Shown here piece by piece: positions 53,229 to 62,446 of a stretch of DNA of 64,000 nt. The notes under the pieces are model-generated. The model saw only the letters and a program-made list of their open reading frames with translations, did not search any database and was not told the origin of the DNA. This DNA comes from Deltaproteobacteria bacterium (lineage in GTDB: Bacteria; Myxococcota_C; UBA6777): assembly GCA_002731275.1 (NCBI GenBank), contig PCBK01000016.1, positions 1 through 64,000 on the forward strand. The letters are read 5' to 3'. The translations under genes and the position numbers were made by a program. Position 1 is the stretch's first letter, and each line of letters opens with the position of its first letter.

Positions 53229-53630
53229 ATGCAAGTTCAAGTTTTTCACATTGCGGTAGTCGTGTTGTTTTTGGTGGTCTTTGCGGAGGCGTCTTTGTCG
53301 AAGATCGTCGCACGAGAGACACCGGATTGGTTTCGCGATCAGTTCAAAGATACGTGGATGGGAAAGTTTCCACTTTCGGCGATGTGGTGGAGTATTGCGC
53401 TCGCAGAGTTGGTCGTCGCGGTGGTCTTCGTGATTGCGCTTGTGATGATGGAGTTTCAGCCTACTGTCCCGAATGTATGGACAGGATGGGGATTGATCGG
53501 CTCGATGTTTTTGTTTGCGGGGTTGTGCTTTGGTCAGCGTGTCTCTTTTGACTTCGCAGGCGCTGCCAACTCATTTTACTACGCGAGCTTGAGTGGCATT
53601 TTGTGGTACATCATGCAGATGTTGAAGTAG
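53229..53630 (+). CDS. Four-span integral membrane protein, unknown function
   Basis: 133 residues from ATG 53229; GAGGAG 7 bases before it decides against the ATG at 53211. Four hydrophobic spans (VFHIAVVVLFLVVFAEA, IALAELVVAVVFVIALVMM, GLIGSMFLFAGLCFG and YYASLSGILWYIMQML). The arrangement and size recall DoxX-like proteins, but no decisive motif is seen. Divergent from the crystallin-J1-type gene. Confidence 0.65.
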   Translation: MQVQVFHIAVVVLFLVVFAEASLSKIVARETPDWFRDQFKDTWMGKFPLSAMWWSIALAELVVAVVFVIALVMMEFQPTVPNVWTGWGLIGSMFLFAGLCFGQRVSFDFAGAANSFYYASLSGILWYIMQMLK

Positions 53631-53638
53631 TCTTTTCT

Positions 53639-54148
53639 TTAGGACGAGGGGGAAGACATGTGTTCATTGTATTGCTTCCATTCAAGCTCGAAGTTTTCGG
53701 TGAGTAGTCCTGTTCCAAGTGCAGTGTTGATCTCCTGAGGTGACCACCACTTGATGTCTGCGAGCTCTGTTGGGTGGGGAGAGAGTGGGGTGTCTGTAGT
53801 GCACATGTACGTCGAAACCAGCTCTGACTCTCGCTCGCAGCGCCATACGTAACGGTAGAGGAAGATCAGCTCTGCCTGAATGCCTAACTCTTCTTGAAGC
53901 TCTCTGTGCGCAGCGATGATAGGCGTCTCGCCTGGATCGACGTGTCCACCAACAGACGTATCCCACTTGTTGGGTTGGATGTCCTTGTGTGGCGGCCTAA
54001 ATTGCAGGACAAGCTCACCTTTCGTGTTCCATACAAAAATATGTACAACTTGGTGAAGTAGGGCAGGGTTGTTATGACATTCTTGTCTCGTCGCTTTGCC
54101 GATGACGTTTCCGTCTTCATCGACAAGCTCGAAATACTCGGTAGACAT
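53639..54148 (-). CDS. Nudix hydrolase
   Basis: 169 residues from ATG 54148. Complete Nudix box GGHVDPGETPIIAAHRELQEELGI split as GHVDPGE and AAHRELQEELGI, binding Mg2+. The N-terminus EYFELVDEDGNVIGKATRQECH and HQVVHIFVWNTKGELVLQFR resembles the IPP-isomerase-like/YfcD branch, which includes diphosphate hydrolases of unknown substrate. It lies 84 bases after eno on the same strand. Confidence 0.9.
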   Translation of the reverse strand: MSTEYFELVDEDGNVIGKATRQECHNNPALLHQVVHIFVWNTKGELVLQFRPPHKDIQPNKWDTSVGGHVDPGETPIIAAHRELQEELGIQAELIFLYRYVWRCERESELVSTYMCTTDTPLSPHPTELADIKWWSPQEINTALGTGLLTENFELEWKQYNEHMSSPSS

Positions 54149-54191
54149 CGTTGGCTCCGATTGGAATGTTGGGTGATGTGAGGAGGGAGCG

Positions 54192-54216
54192 TGCAGGGAC
54201 CTCGTGGGTCTCTGCA
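54192..54216 (-). terminator. Hairpin downstream of eno
   Basis: On the minus strand TGCAG-A-GACC, loop CACGA, GGTC-C-CTGCA: nine pairs with one A-C mismatch. It lies 17 bases after the eno stop and has no T-tail, so it may only attenuate read-through into the Nudix gene. Confidence 0.45.
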
Positions 54217-54232
54217 TGTGAGAGGGGATGGG

Positions 54233-55564
<1,332 letters not shown>

Positions 55565-55575
55565 TTATGGGGCGC

Positions 55576-58500
55576 TTATGCGTTTGGATCGTAATTGAGC
55601 TGAGGAGCCAACCACTGTTCTGCTTTCTCCAGACTCATGTCTTTGCGTTTTGCGTAGTCTTCGACTTGATCGCGTCCAATGAAACCGACCGCAAAGTACT
55701 TGGATTGTGGATGGTTGAAGTACAAGCCTGAGACTGACGCTGCTGGCATCATCGCGAAGCTCTCTGTCAGGGAGATGCCTGTGTGTTTTTCTGCATCGAG
55801 CAGATCAAACAAGAGGCCTTTCTCCGTGTGATCAGGGCATGCTGGATAACCGGGAGCTGGACGAATACCGCGGTAGCGTTCGTTGATCAGGTCCTGATTG
55901 CTGAGTTGTTCATCCTGTCCAAAGCCGCAGTCTTTTCGAGCTTGTGCGTGCAGGTATTCGGCAAACGCTTCGGCCAATCGGTCCGCGAGCGCTTTGACGA
56001 GGATTGCGTTGTAGTCGTCGTGATCGGCTTCGTACTTGGCGACGAGTTCTTGGACGCCGTGTCCTGTTGTGACGGCAAAACCTCCGATGTAGTCGGGTGT
56101 GTTGCTGTCTTTGGGGGCGACAAAGTCTGCCAGCGCGTAGTTGGGGAGAGTGCTCTCTTTTTTCTTCTTTTGCTGACGAAGGGTGTGCATGCGCATCAAC
56201 TCTTCGTTGCGTTGTTCGTCTGTGTAGAGGATGATATCGTTGCCATCGCTGTTTGCAGGGAAGAAGCCGTAAACAGCGTGTGCTTGCAAGAGTTTACCTT
56301 TGACGATCTCATCGAGTCGTGCTTGTGCGTGTTCGAAGAGTTCACGCGCTGTTTCGCCGACTTTTTCGTCTTCGAGGATCGCAGGGTAACGTCCGTGTAG
56401 TTCCCAAGTCTTAAAGAAAGGAGTCCAATCGATATAGGGGACGAGCTCTTCGAGGGGGAAATCTCTGAGCTGTTTGGTCCCCAAGAAGGAAGGTGTCGCT
56501 GGAGGCGTCGACCAATTTGCCTGGAAGCGTTTGGCTTCAGCTTCTTTGTAGGACAGGATAGGGACACGTTTTCGGTTCGCGAAGCTCTCACGCGCTTTGG
56601 CTTGTTTCGCGAGCAGATCCTTCTCAAAATCAGCCCGAAGGTCGTCACTGAGGAGATTCCCGACGACACCAACCGCACGAGATGCGTCGCGCACATGGAC
56701 GGTCAAGTGTTCGTACATGGGGGCGATTTTGACAGCAGTGTGTTTGCTGCTTGTCGTGGCACCACCGATCAGGAGGGGGACATTGAAGCCTTCATGTTGC
56801 ATCTCTTTGGCGACGGTCACCATCTCGTCGAGTGAGGGGGTGATCAGACCACTGAGTCCAATAACATCGACTTTTTCTTCTTTGGCGACCTTGAGAATTT
56901 TGTTGGCAGGTACCATCACGCCGAGGTCGATGATATCGTAGTTGTTGCATCCTAGCACAACACCGACGATGTTTTTTCCGATGTCGTGGACGTCACCTTT
57001 GACTGTTGCCATGAGGATTTTTCCTCGTGGGCGGGTGTCGCCACTCTCTTCCTTCTCTTTCTCCATGATGGGTAACAAGAAGGAGACAGCTTTTTTCATC
57101 GCACGAGCGCTTTTGACGACCTGTGGCAAGAACATTTTGCCTTCGCCGAACAAGTCTCCGACGATATTCATCCCATCGAGAAGGGGACCTTCGATAATAT
57201 CGATGGGGCGATTGTACGTCTCAAGGGCTTCTTTGATGTCCTCTTCGAGGAAGTCTGTGATGCCGCGGAGGAGGGCATGAGCAAGGCGATCTTGCAATGA
57301 ATTTTCTCGCCATGAGAGATCGGCGGTCTTTTGCTTTTTGCCTTGTCCCTTGAAGTTCTCCGCGTATTCGACGAGTTTGTCTGTCGCTTCGGGATGTTTG
57401 TTGAAGAGGACGTCCTCGATGAGGTCTTTGAGTTTCTCTGGGATCTCCTCGTATACTTCGAGTTGACCGGCGTTGACGATCCCCATGTCGAGACCTGCCT
57501 GGATCGCGTGGTAGAGGAACGCCGCGTGCATCGCCTCTCGGACGACGGGATTGCCGCGAAATGAGAAGGAGATGTTGCTGATACCACCGCTGATTTTACA
57601 CAGCGGAAAGCGCTTTTTCAGCTCGGCGACGGATTCGATGAAGGACATGGCATAGTCGTTGTGTTCTTCCATACCTGTCGCGACTGTGAGGATGTTGGGG
57701 TCGAAGATGATATCCTCTGGAGGAAAATGAACCTCTTCTGTCAGGATCTTGTAGGCGCGCGAGAGGATCTCGACGCGACGGGCTGTACCGGTCGCTTGAC
57801 CTTCTTCGTCAAAAGCCATAACAACCACTGCTGCGCCGTGCATTCGGCACTCTGTGGCCTGCGCCTTGAAGATCTCTTCACCTTCTTTCAAGCTGATCGA
57901 GTTGACGATGCTCTTTCCTTGGAGGACCTGAAGACCTGCCTCAAGGACTTCAAACTTGGAGCTGTCGATCATGATCGGAAGGCGTGCGATATCTGGTTCA
58001 GCCATCAAAAGGTTGAGGAACTTGACCATGACTTTTGGCGAATCGAGCAAGCCTTCATCCATGTTGATATCGATGATATTGGCGCCGCCTTCGACCTGCT
58101 GGCGTGCAACGGAGAGAGCGGCTTCGTAATCTTCACTGGTGATCAGTCGTTTAAATCGCCTTGAGCCCGTGACATTCGTGCGTTCCCCAACCATAAAGAA
58201 GTTGCTCTCTGGACGGAGGACTTGTGCTTCCATGCCGCTGTATGTGCTCAGTGGCACATGCTCTGGGACCGTGCGTGGAGTCATCGTTCCGACAGCGTCG
58301 TGGATCGCTTTGATATGCTCTGGACGTGTTCCGCAGCAACCGCCGACGATATTGAGCCAGCCTTCCTCTGCAAATTCTTTGAGCAGATTCGCCATGAACT
58401 CAGGTGAGTCATCGTATTCGCCGAATTCGTTGGGGAGTCCAGCGTTGGGATAGCAGGAGACGTGTGTATCTGCGAGCTTGGAGAGTTCTTGCACAAAGGG

Positions 58501-59262
58501 GCGCATCTCGGTTGCGCCGAGGGCGCAGTTGATGGAGATCGCGAAGAGGTTGGCATGTCGGACTGAATACCAGAGCGCTTCGAGGGTTTGTCCTGAGAGT
58601 GTGCGTCCACTTTGGTCGGGGATCGTAAAAGATGCGATGACGGGCAGGCGGACGTCGTGCTCTTGAAAATATTTTTCGGCGGCGTAGAGAGCGGCTTTCA
58701 AGTTGAGCGTGTCGATGTGTGTTTCTGGGAGGAGGATGTCCACGCCACCATCGACGAGTCCACTGATTTGTTCTGTAAAGGATTCGACGAGCTCCATAAA
58801 GGTGACGTTGCGAAATCCGGGGTCATTGACATCAGGAGAGAGGGAGCCTGTGCGTGTTGTTGGTCCCATCGAGCCGGCGACAAAGCGAGGTCGCGAAGGG
58901 TCTTTTTGTGTATAGGCGTCAGCGGCTTTTCTCGCGATGATGGCCGATTGTTTGTTGAGCTCGTAGACATGTTCTTCCATGTCGTAATCAGCCATCGCGA
59001 TGGAGGTGGCACCAAAAGTGTTGGTTTCGATGATATCCGCGCCAGCGTCGAGGAATTGACGATGAATTTCTTCGATGATGTGGGGCTGGGTGAGGGAGAG
59101 GAGCTCGTTGCACCCCTTGAGTTGTCCTTCGTGTTCGACAAAGCGTTGTCCACGAAAGTCTTCCTCTTCGAGTTTATAGCCTTGGAGCATTGTCCCCATC
59201 GCGCCGTCGAAAATCATGATGCGTTGTTGAAGGATGTTTTCGAGTGTTTCTTGTTTGTTCAT
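55576..59262 (-). CDS. metH: Cobalamin-dependent methionine synthase
   Basis: 1228 residues, full four-module length. Homocysteine-binding module with zinc cysteines (INCALGA and GGCCGTRPEH, about 1-325), pterin (methyl-THF) module beginning FMVGERTNVTGSRRFKRLI (about 345-620), cobalamin cap and binding module with DVHDIGKNIV (DxHxxG, the His that ligates cobalt, about 650-890), and the C-terminal AdoMet reactivation module (RPAPGYPACPDHTEK, about 1140). It makes methionine from homocysteine in the cytoplasm. AGGAGG precedes the ATG. A 17-bp palindrome lies in the leader. Confidence 0.98.
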   Translation of the reverse strand: MNKQETLENILQQRIMIFDGAMGTMLQGYKLEEEDFRGQRFVEHEGQLKGCNELLSLTQPHIIEEIHRQFLDAGADIIETNTFGATSIAMADYDMEEHVYELNKQSAIIARKAADAYTQKDPSRPRFVAGSMGPTTRTGSLSPDVNDPGFRNVTFMELVESFTEQISGLVDGGVDILLPETHIDTLNLKAALYAAEKYFQEHDVRLPVIASFTIPDQSGRTLSGQTLEALWYSVRHANLFAISINCALGATEMRPFVQELSKLADTHVSCYPNAGLPNEFGEYDDSPEFMANLLKEFAEEGWLNIVGGCCGTRPEHIKAIHDAVGTMTPRTVPEHVPLSTYSGMEAQVLRPESNFFMVGERTNVTGSRRFKRLITSEDYEAALSVARQQVEGGANIIDINMDEGLLDSPKVMVKFLNLLMAEPDIARLPIMIDSSKFEVLEAGLQVLQGKSIVNSISLKEGEEIFKAQATECRMHGAAVVVMAFDEEGQATGTARRVEILSRAYKILTEEVHFPPEDIIFDPNILTVATGMEEHNDYAMSFIESVAELKKRFPLCKISGGISNISFSFRGNPVVREAMHAAFLYHAIQAGLDMGIVNAGQLEVYEEIPEKLKDLIEDVLFNKHPEATDKLVEYAENFKGQGKKQKTADLSWRENSLQDRLAHALLRGITDFLEEDIKEALETYNRPIDIIEGPLLDGMNIVGDLFGEGKMFLPQVVKSARAMKKAVSFLLPIMEKEKEESGDTRPRGKILMATVKGDVHDIGKNIVGVVLGCNNYDIIDLGVMVPANKILKVAKEEKVDVIGLSGLITPSLDEMVTVAKEMQHEGFNVPLLIGGATTSSKHTAVKIAPMYEHLTVHVRDASRAVGVVGNLLSDDLRADFEKDLLAKQAKARESFANRKRVPILSYKEAEAKRFQANWSTPPATPSFLGTKQLRDFPLEELVPYIDWTPFFKTWELHGRYPAILEDEKVGETARELFEHAQARLDEIVKGKLLQAHAVYGFFPANSDGNDIILYTDEQRNEELMRMHTLRQQKKKKESTLPNYALADFVAPKDSNTPDYIGGFAVTTGHGVQELVAKYEADHDDYNAILVKALADRLAEAFAEYLHAQARKDCGFGQDEQLSNQDLINERYRGIRPAPGYPACPDHTEKGLLFDLLDAEKHTGISLTESFAMMPAASVSGLYFNHPQSKYFAVGFIGRDQVEDYAKRKDMSLEKAEQWLAPQLNYDPNA

Positions 59263-59318
59263 TCCGCCTCCTGTTGGAGCTGCGTTTGGCAGTGTGTTTA
59301 TGAATACATTGTGTTTGG

Positions 59319-59335
59319 ACGTATCCAGGATACGT
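59319..59335. promoter_or_regulatory. 17-bp palindrome in the metH leader
   Basis: ACGTATCC-A-GGATACGT, perfect arms, 57 bases upstream of the metH ATG. The one-base centre suits a dimeric DNA-binding protein better than an RNA hairpin. The regulator is unknown. Confidence 0.5.
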
Positions 59336-59418
59336 TGTCGGAGCTATCGAATGAAAATGCCCGACATATAGGCGGTTCGATGAATGTCGACAGGACATCA
59401 GCGCTCACATGAGTACGT

Positions 59419-59447
59419 AACATAGCGCGTTCGTATTGGGGGTGCAA
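59419..59447 (-). promoter_or_regulatory. Candidate metH promoter
   Basis: On the minus strand TTGCAC (59447-59442), 17-base spacer, TATGTT (59424-59419). Lies between the lexA stop and metH, leaving a leader of about 150 bases. Confidence 0.4.
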
Positions 59448-59492
59448 GAGTGTTGATGAGTTGAGTGTGAGGAAGGTGTGCGGAAAGGGGGA

Positions 59493-60200
59493 TTAATACT
59501 TGCGAAAGAGTCCGTTTGTGATGCCGATAATTTCGACATCTCGCCACTCTGAGAGGGGGATGTAGATGGGTTTCATTTGGGAGTTTGCCGGTTGCAAACG
59601 AATGCGTGTCTCTTCGTGGTAGAAGCGTTTCACGGTGACTTCATCGTCAACGACCGCGACGACGATATCGCCGTTGTTGGCTTCGGATTGTCTACGGACA
59701 AAGAGGTAGTCGCCTTCGTGGATGCCATCTTCGATCATGGAGTCGCCAGTGACACGAAGTGCGAAGACTTCGTCGTGTGCACCGACGAGATCTTTGTCGA
59801 TTTGTAGGGAGGGACCAGAGTCCTCGATGCGAGGGATGGGGATACCAGCAGCGACGCGACCCAAGAGCGGAACTGATTTGACTTGATCATTGGAGTGGAT
59901 GGGTTCATTGAAAACATCTTCATCCCCCATAATCGGAGTCAAGGCACGTGCACGAAGGTTGCCTTTGCGAAGGTAGCCTTTACGCTCAAGCGCTTTGAGG
60001 TGATCATTGACGCCATTTGTGGAGCGGATCCCCATGTGATTTCCGATCTCTCTGAGCGTGGGGGGGTATCCTTGTTCTTTGATGGTTTTCATGACGAAAT
60101 CCAAAACCATCTTTTGGCGTTTGGTCAGCTTCTTTCTCTGTTCTCCAGTGCGTTTGGAGCCGGTTGTTTTAGATTTGCTGGTGGTTTTTGTCTTTCGCAT
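59493..60200 (-). CDS. lexA: SOS-response repressor LexA
   Basis: 235 residues, slightly longer than E. coli LexA because of a basic 25-residue N-terminal extension. Winged helix-turn-helix (about 27-85, LTKRQKMVLDFV, YPPTLREIGNHMGIRSTNGVNDHLKALERKGYL). Self-cleavage site Ala118-Gly119 (GRVAAGIP), catalytic Ser154 (TGDSMIEDGI) and Lys191 (DDEVTVKRFY). It represses DNA-repair genes until RecA filaments trigger its cleavage. Its own promoter carries a candidate LexA box, indicating autoregulation. Confidence 0.97.
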   Translation of the reverse strand: MRKTKTTSKSKTTGSKRTGEQRKKLTKRQKMVLDFVMKTIKEQGYPPTLREIGNHMGIRSTNGVNDHLKALERKGYLRKGNLRARALTPIMGDEDVFNEPIHSNDQVKSVPLLGRVAAGIPIPRIEDSGPSLQIDKDLVGAHDEVFALRVTGDSMIEDGIHEGDYLFVRRQSEANNGDIVVAVVDDEVTVKRFYHEETRIRLQPANSQMKPIYIPLSEWRDVEIIGITNGLFRKY

Positions 60201-60545
60201 TTGTTCTTGATTACCTCACAAATGTTGATCTGTTGATATACGTACGATAGTTTACTGAACAAGGTATCAGGAGTCAACAAAAAACTTCATTTTTCATGTG
60301 TTGGCTCCTTTTTGGTGGGTTTGAGTTTGTGCTGTGGAGGTGTGCTGAGGTGCTTGGATATCGTTGATACGTAAGGGAGATGGAATTCTTGATTTTCGGT
60401 GTGTTTGCGTGTTATGTTCGATCTTCGAATTGACTGTGTTGGTCGACAGGGGTTTTGCGTACAGGTTATTTGTATCGTGACAATGGGTACGTGCTGTCGA
60501 CTTACGTGAATCTATGCTCAAAGTTGAAGCGATGGAGGAGTGGTT
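60201..60545. other. 345-bp divergent promoter region, lexA and TPR pair
   Basis: Contains the lexA promoter with its box at 60249-60277. The half nearer the plus-strand gene shows the ribosome binding site GGAGGAG (60534-60540) and no clear promoter. Small frames lack support. Confidence 0.5.
60249..60277 (-). promoter_or_regulatory. lexA promoter with LexA (SOS) box between -35 and -10
   Basis: On the minus strand TTGACT (60277-60272), 17-base spacer, TAAACT (60254-60249). The spacer contains CTGATACCTTGTTCAG, agreeing at 14 of 17 positions with the Myxococcus LexA box CTRHAMRYBYGTTCAGS as I recall it. Bound LexA would cover the whole promoter. Confidence 0.65.
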
Positions 60546-61370
60546 GTGTATTTGCGGTGGTTCTTTTGTGTGGCCCTGTGTTTGACGGCCATGTTGGGTG
60601 TGGAGAGAGACGCGAGTGCCCTTACAAACGCACAGTTTCGTACTGAATTGCAGAAAGTGATCCGCGCATATCAGGCTGGCAATCCAGGACGGGCGTTGCG
60701 CTTATCTCGCCGTCTGGTTCGTCCCGGGTTTCGGCGTATCTCTGCACCGTTACGCGTTCGTTACTTTTTGTACGCTGGGATGGCGATGTTTCGCCAGAAA
60801 TCGAAAGCCATCTCCTGGAAGATGTTTGAAAAAGCTTTGCGCATGAAGCCTGCGCTTGTCCTGCCAAAGGGGCAGCCTACCGAGCTGGTTGCGTTCGTGC
60901 AAAAGGTGCGTGAGAGCCTCAAGCGACGAAAAGGGTGCCCACCCTTTATTCAATGTGAAGGAGGTACTTCAAAGGGACCCAAGTTGTTACCTTTGTTGAC
61001 AATGATCACTGGTGCGCTCGCGATCGTTGGACTCGGAACGGCAGGGATCTCTGCTGTGAGTAGTATGCTCGCAGGTAATAGGTTTGATGATGTCTATATA
61101 AGCGCACGCTCCGGACAAAAGCTCAGCCAACCCATCGTCTATCCCATTCTCGCAGAGCTTCAACAGCAAGCGGCCGAGCAGTCAAACACGACCAATATCC
61201 TTTGGGTTGTTGGAGGTGTGCTTGGAGTCGCTGCTGCGACCCTCGGAACGCTCACCATTCTCAGTCATGGTCCCTCTGTGTTGCTCACGCGGACAAAACC
61301 TTCTGTCCATCGCCTTCCTGTGAAGGTTCACACTCCTCAACCCTCTCTGCTCGTGGATGTTTCATTATGA
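60546..61370 (+). CDS. Secreted TPR protein with membrane hairpin (first of a pair)
   Basis: 274 residues. Start taken as GTG 60546, 5-7 bases after GGAGGAG; a GTG two codons earlier is too close to it. Signal peptide (YLRWFFCVALCLTAMLGVERDASA). One or two TPR-like helical pairs (VIRAYQAGNPGRALRLSRRL, YAGMAMFRQKSKAISWKMFEKALRMKP), a Cys pair (GCPPFIQCEGG), then two membrane spans (about 150-172 and 218-240). The last base of codon ATGA overlap links it to the next gene. Function unknown. Confidence 0.75.
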   Translation: MYLRWFFCVALCLTAMLGVERDASALTNAQFRTELQKVIRAYQAGNPGRALRLSRRLVRPGFRRISAPLRVRYFLYAGMAMFRQKSKAISWKMFEKALRMKPALVLPKGQPTELVAFVQKVRESLKRRKGCPPFIQCEGGTSKGPKLLPLLTMITGALAIVGLGTAGISAVSSMLAGNRFDDVYISARSGQKLSQPIVYPILAELQQQAAEQSNTTNILWVVGGVLGVAAATLGTLTILSHGPSVLLTRTKPSVHRLPVKVHTPQPSLLVDVSL

Positions 61371-62149
61371 AGATCTGTTGTAGGCACTTTGTCGTTCTCT
61401 TGGGGCTGGTTCTTCTGCCTGGCTATGCTTTTGCGCAAAAGGCCTCCATGGAAAAAGGAATCCAGGCATATAAACAAAAAAAATGGGATGACGCCCTTGG
61501 CGCGTTTCAAAAGGCACTCCGCGAGCTTAAAGGAAAACCTGTTTCGCAAAAAGCCGGCGTACACGTTTATCTCGGCCTTACCCTGTTAGGCAAGGGCGAA
61601 AAGGGACTTGCCTGGAAAGCATTCGAGCAGGCTTTGTATGCGAATGGAAGTGTTGGACTACCTTCCAAATCAAGCGAAGAAGCTGTCGACTTTTTTGCCC
61701 GCGTGAAAAAGCGTGTGAAACGACGTGGTGGAGATCTTGGTGATGGAGTCGTTCCCTCAACAGGGTTTCGTTTGACCTATCTCTCATATGCGTTTCTTGG
61801 TCTCGCAGGTGCGACTGTGATTGGCGGTGTTATTTTGCTGGGTAGCAGCCAAGCCGCAAGGACCGAAGCCCAAGCATGGCAGGAGAAAGCCGCGAAAGAA
61901 AATCCCCCAGACGCCAGCTCCATTCAAAACCTCTCGACCGGTGCTCTCAACAGCGCAGAGCTGCAGGGAACCATCGCGATTGCTTCCTTTGTGGCCGCGG
62001 GTTTGTTTGTCGGTGGCGCTGTTGTCACTGGTCTCTTTCATCGCCCAAGTGTTAACAAAACCCACACAGCTCCCTCTCTGTTGGCTCTTCCCTCTGTTGG
62101 TCTCTCCTCAACATCTTCCTCGCCTGCGACATCTTCGAATCATCTGTAA
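61367..62149 (+). CDS. Secreted TPR protein with membrane hairpin (second of a pair)
   Basis: 260 residues; ATG at 61367 overlaps the previous stop by four bases (ATGA), translational coupling likely. Signal peptide (FVVLLGLVLLPGYAFAQ), TPR-like helices (GIQAYKQKKWDDALGAFQKAL, LGLTLLGKGEKGLAWKAFEQALYANG), then FFARVKKRVKRR and two membrane spans (about 135-158 and 204-228), ending in a Ser/Thr-rich tail. Same layout as its neighbour and as 48596-49633. Confidence 0.75.
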   Translation: MKICCRHFVVLLGLVLLPGYAFAQKASMEKGIQAYKQKKWDDALGAFQKALRELKGKPVSQKAGVHVYLGLTLLGKGEKGLAWKAFEQALYANGSVGLPSKSSEEAVDFFARVKKRVKRRGGDLGDGVVPSTGFRLTYLSYAFLGLAGATVIGGVILLGSSQAARTEAQAWQEKAAKENPPDASSIQNLSTGALNSAELQGTIAIASFVAAGLFVGGAVVTGLFHRPSVNKTHTAPSLLALPSVGLSSTSSSPATSSNHL

Positions 62150-62446
62150 CATTTGACATCTTCGCAAACCTTCAAAAACATCGGGTGAGGCGCTGTGCCG
62201 AGTGATGGCTGCGTCCTCCTCACAGAGGTTCATCCGCACGATGCAGCTTTGCTGTGGAGCCTTTCTGTGTATCTGTTCCGCTGGGTAGGATGTTCATCTG
62301 TTTGAAGAGGACGCCTGTATGTTGTATGGCATTACAGACAGAGTCTATTGTAAGGAAAGTGTCTTTTCGCAGTTTTGCCGAAGGGGCAAAGGGATTGGAG
62401 TGTGTAAGTGATGTCAGGCAGGCTGATGGTTTGCTAGGAGGTTGCG
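62150..62446. other. 297-bp convergent intergenic region
   Basis: No supported gene and no convincing terminator hairpin seen. Short frames on both strands lack ribosome binding sites. Confidence 0.4.

Noticed and set aside
59263-59492. S-adenosylhomocysteine or cobalamin riboswitch ahead of metH
   Set aside because: I looked for the conserved cores of both in the minus-strand leader and did not find them; only a short palindrome is present.
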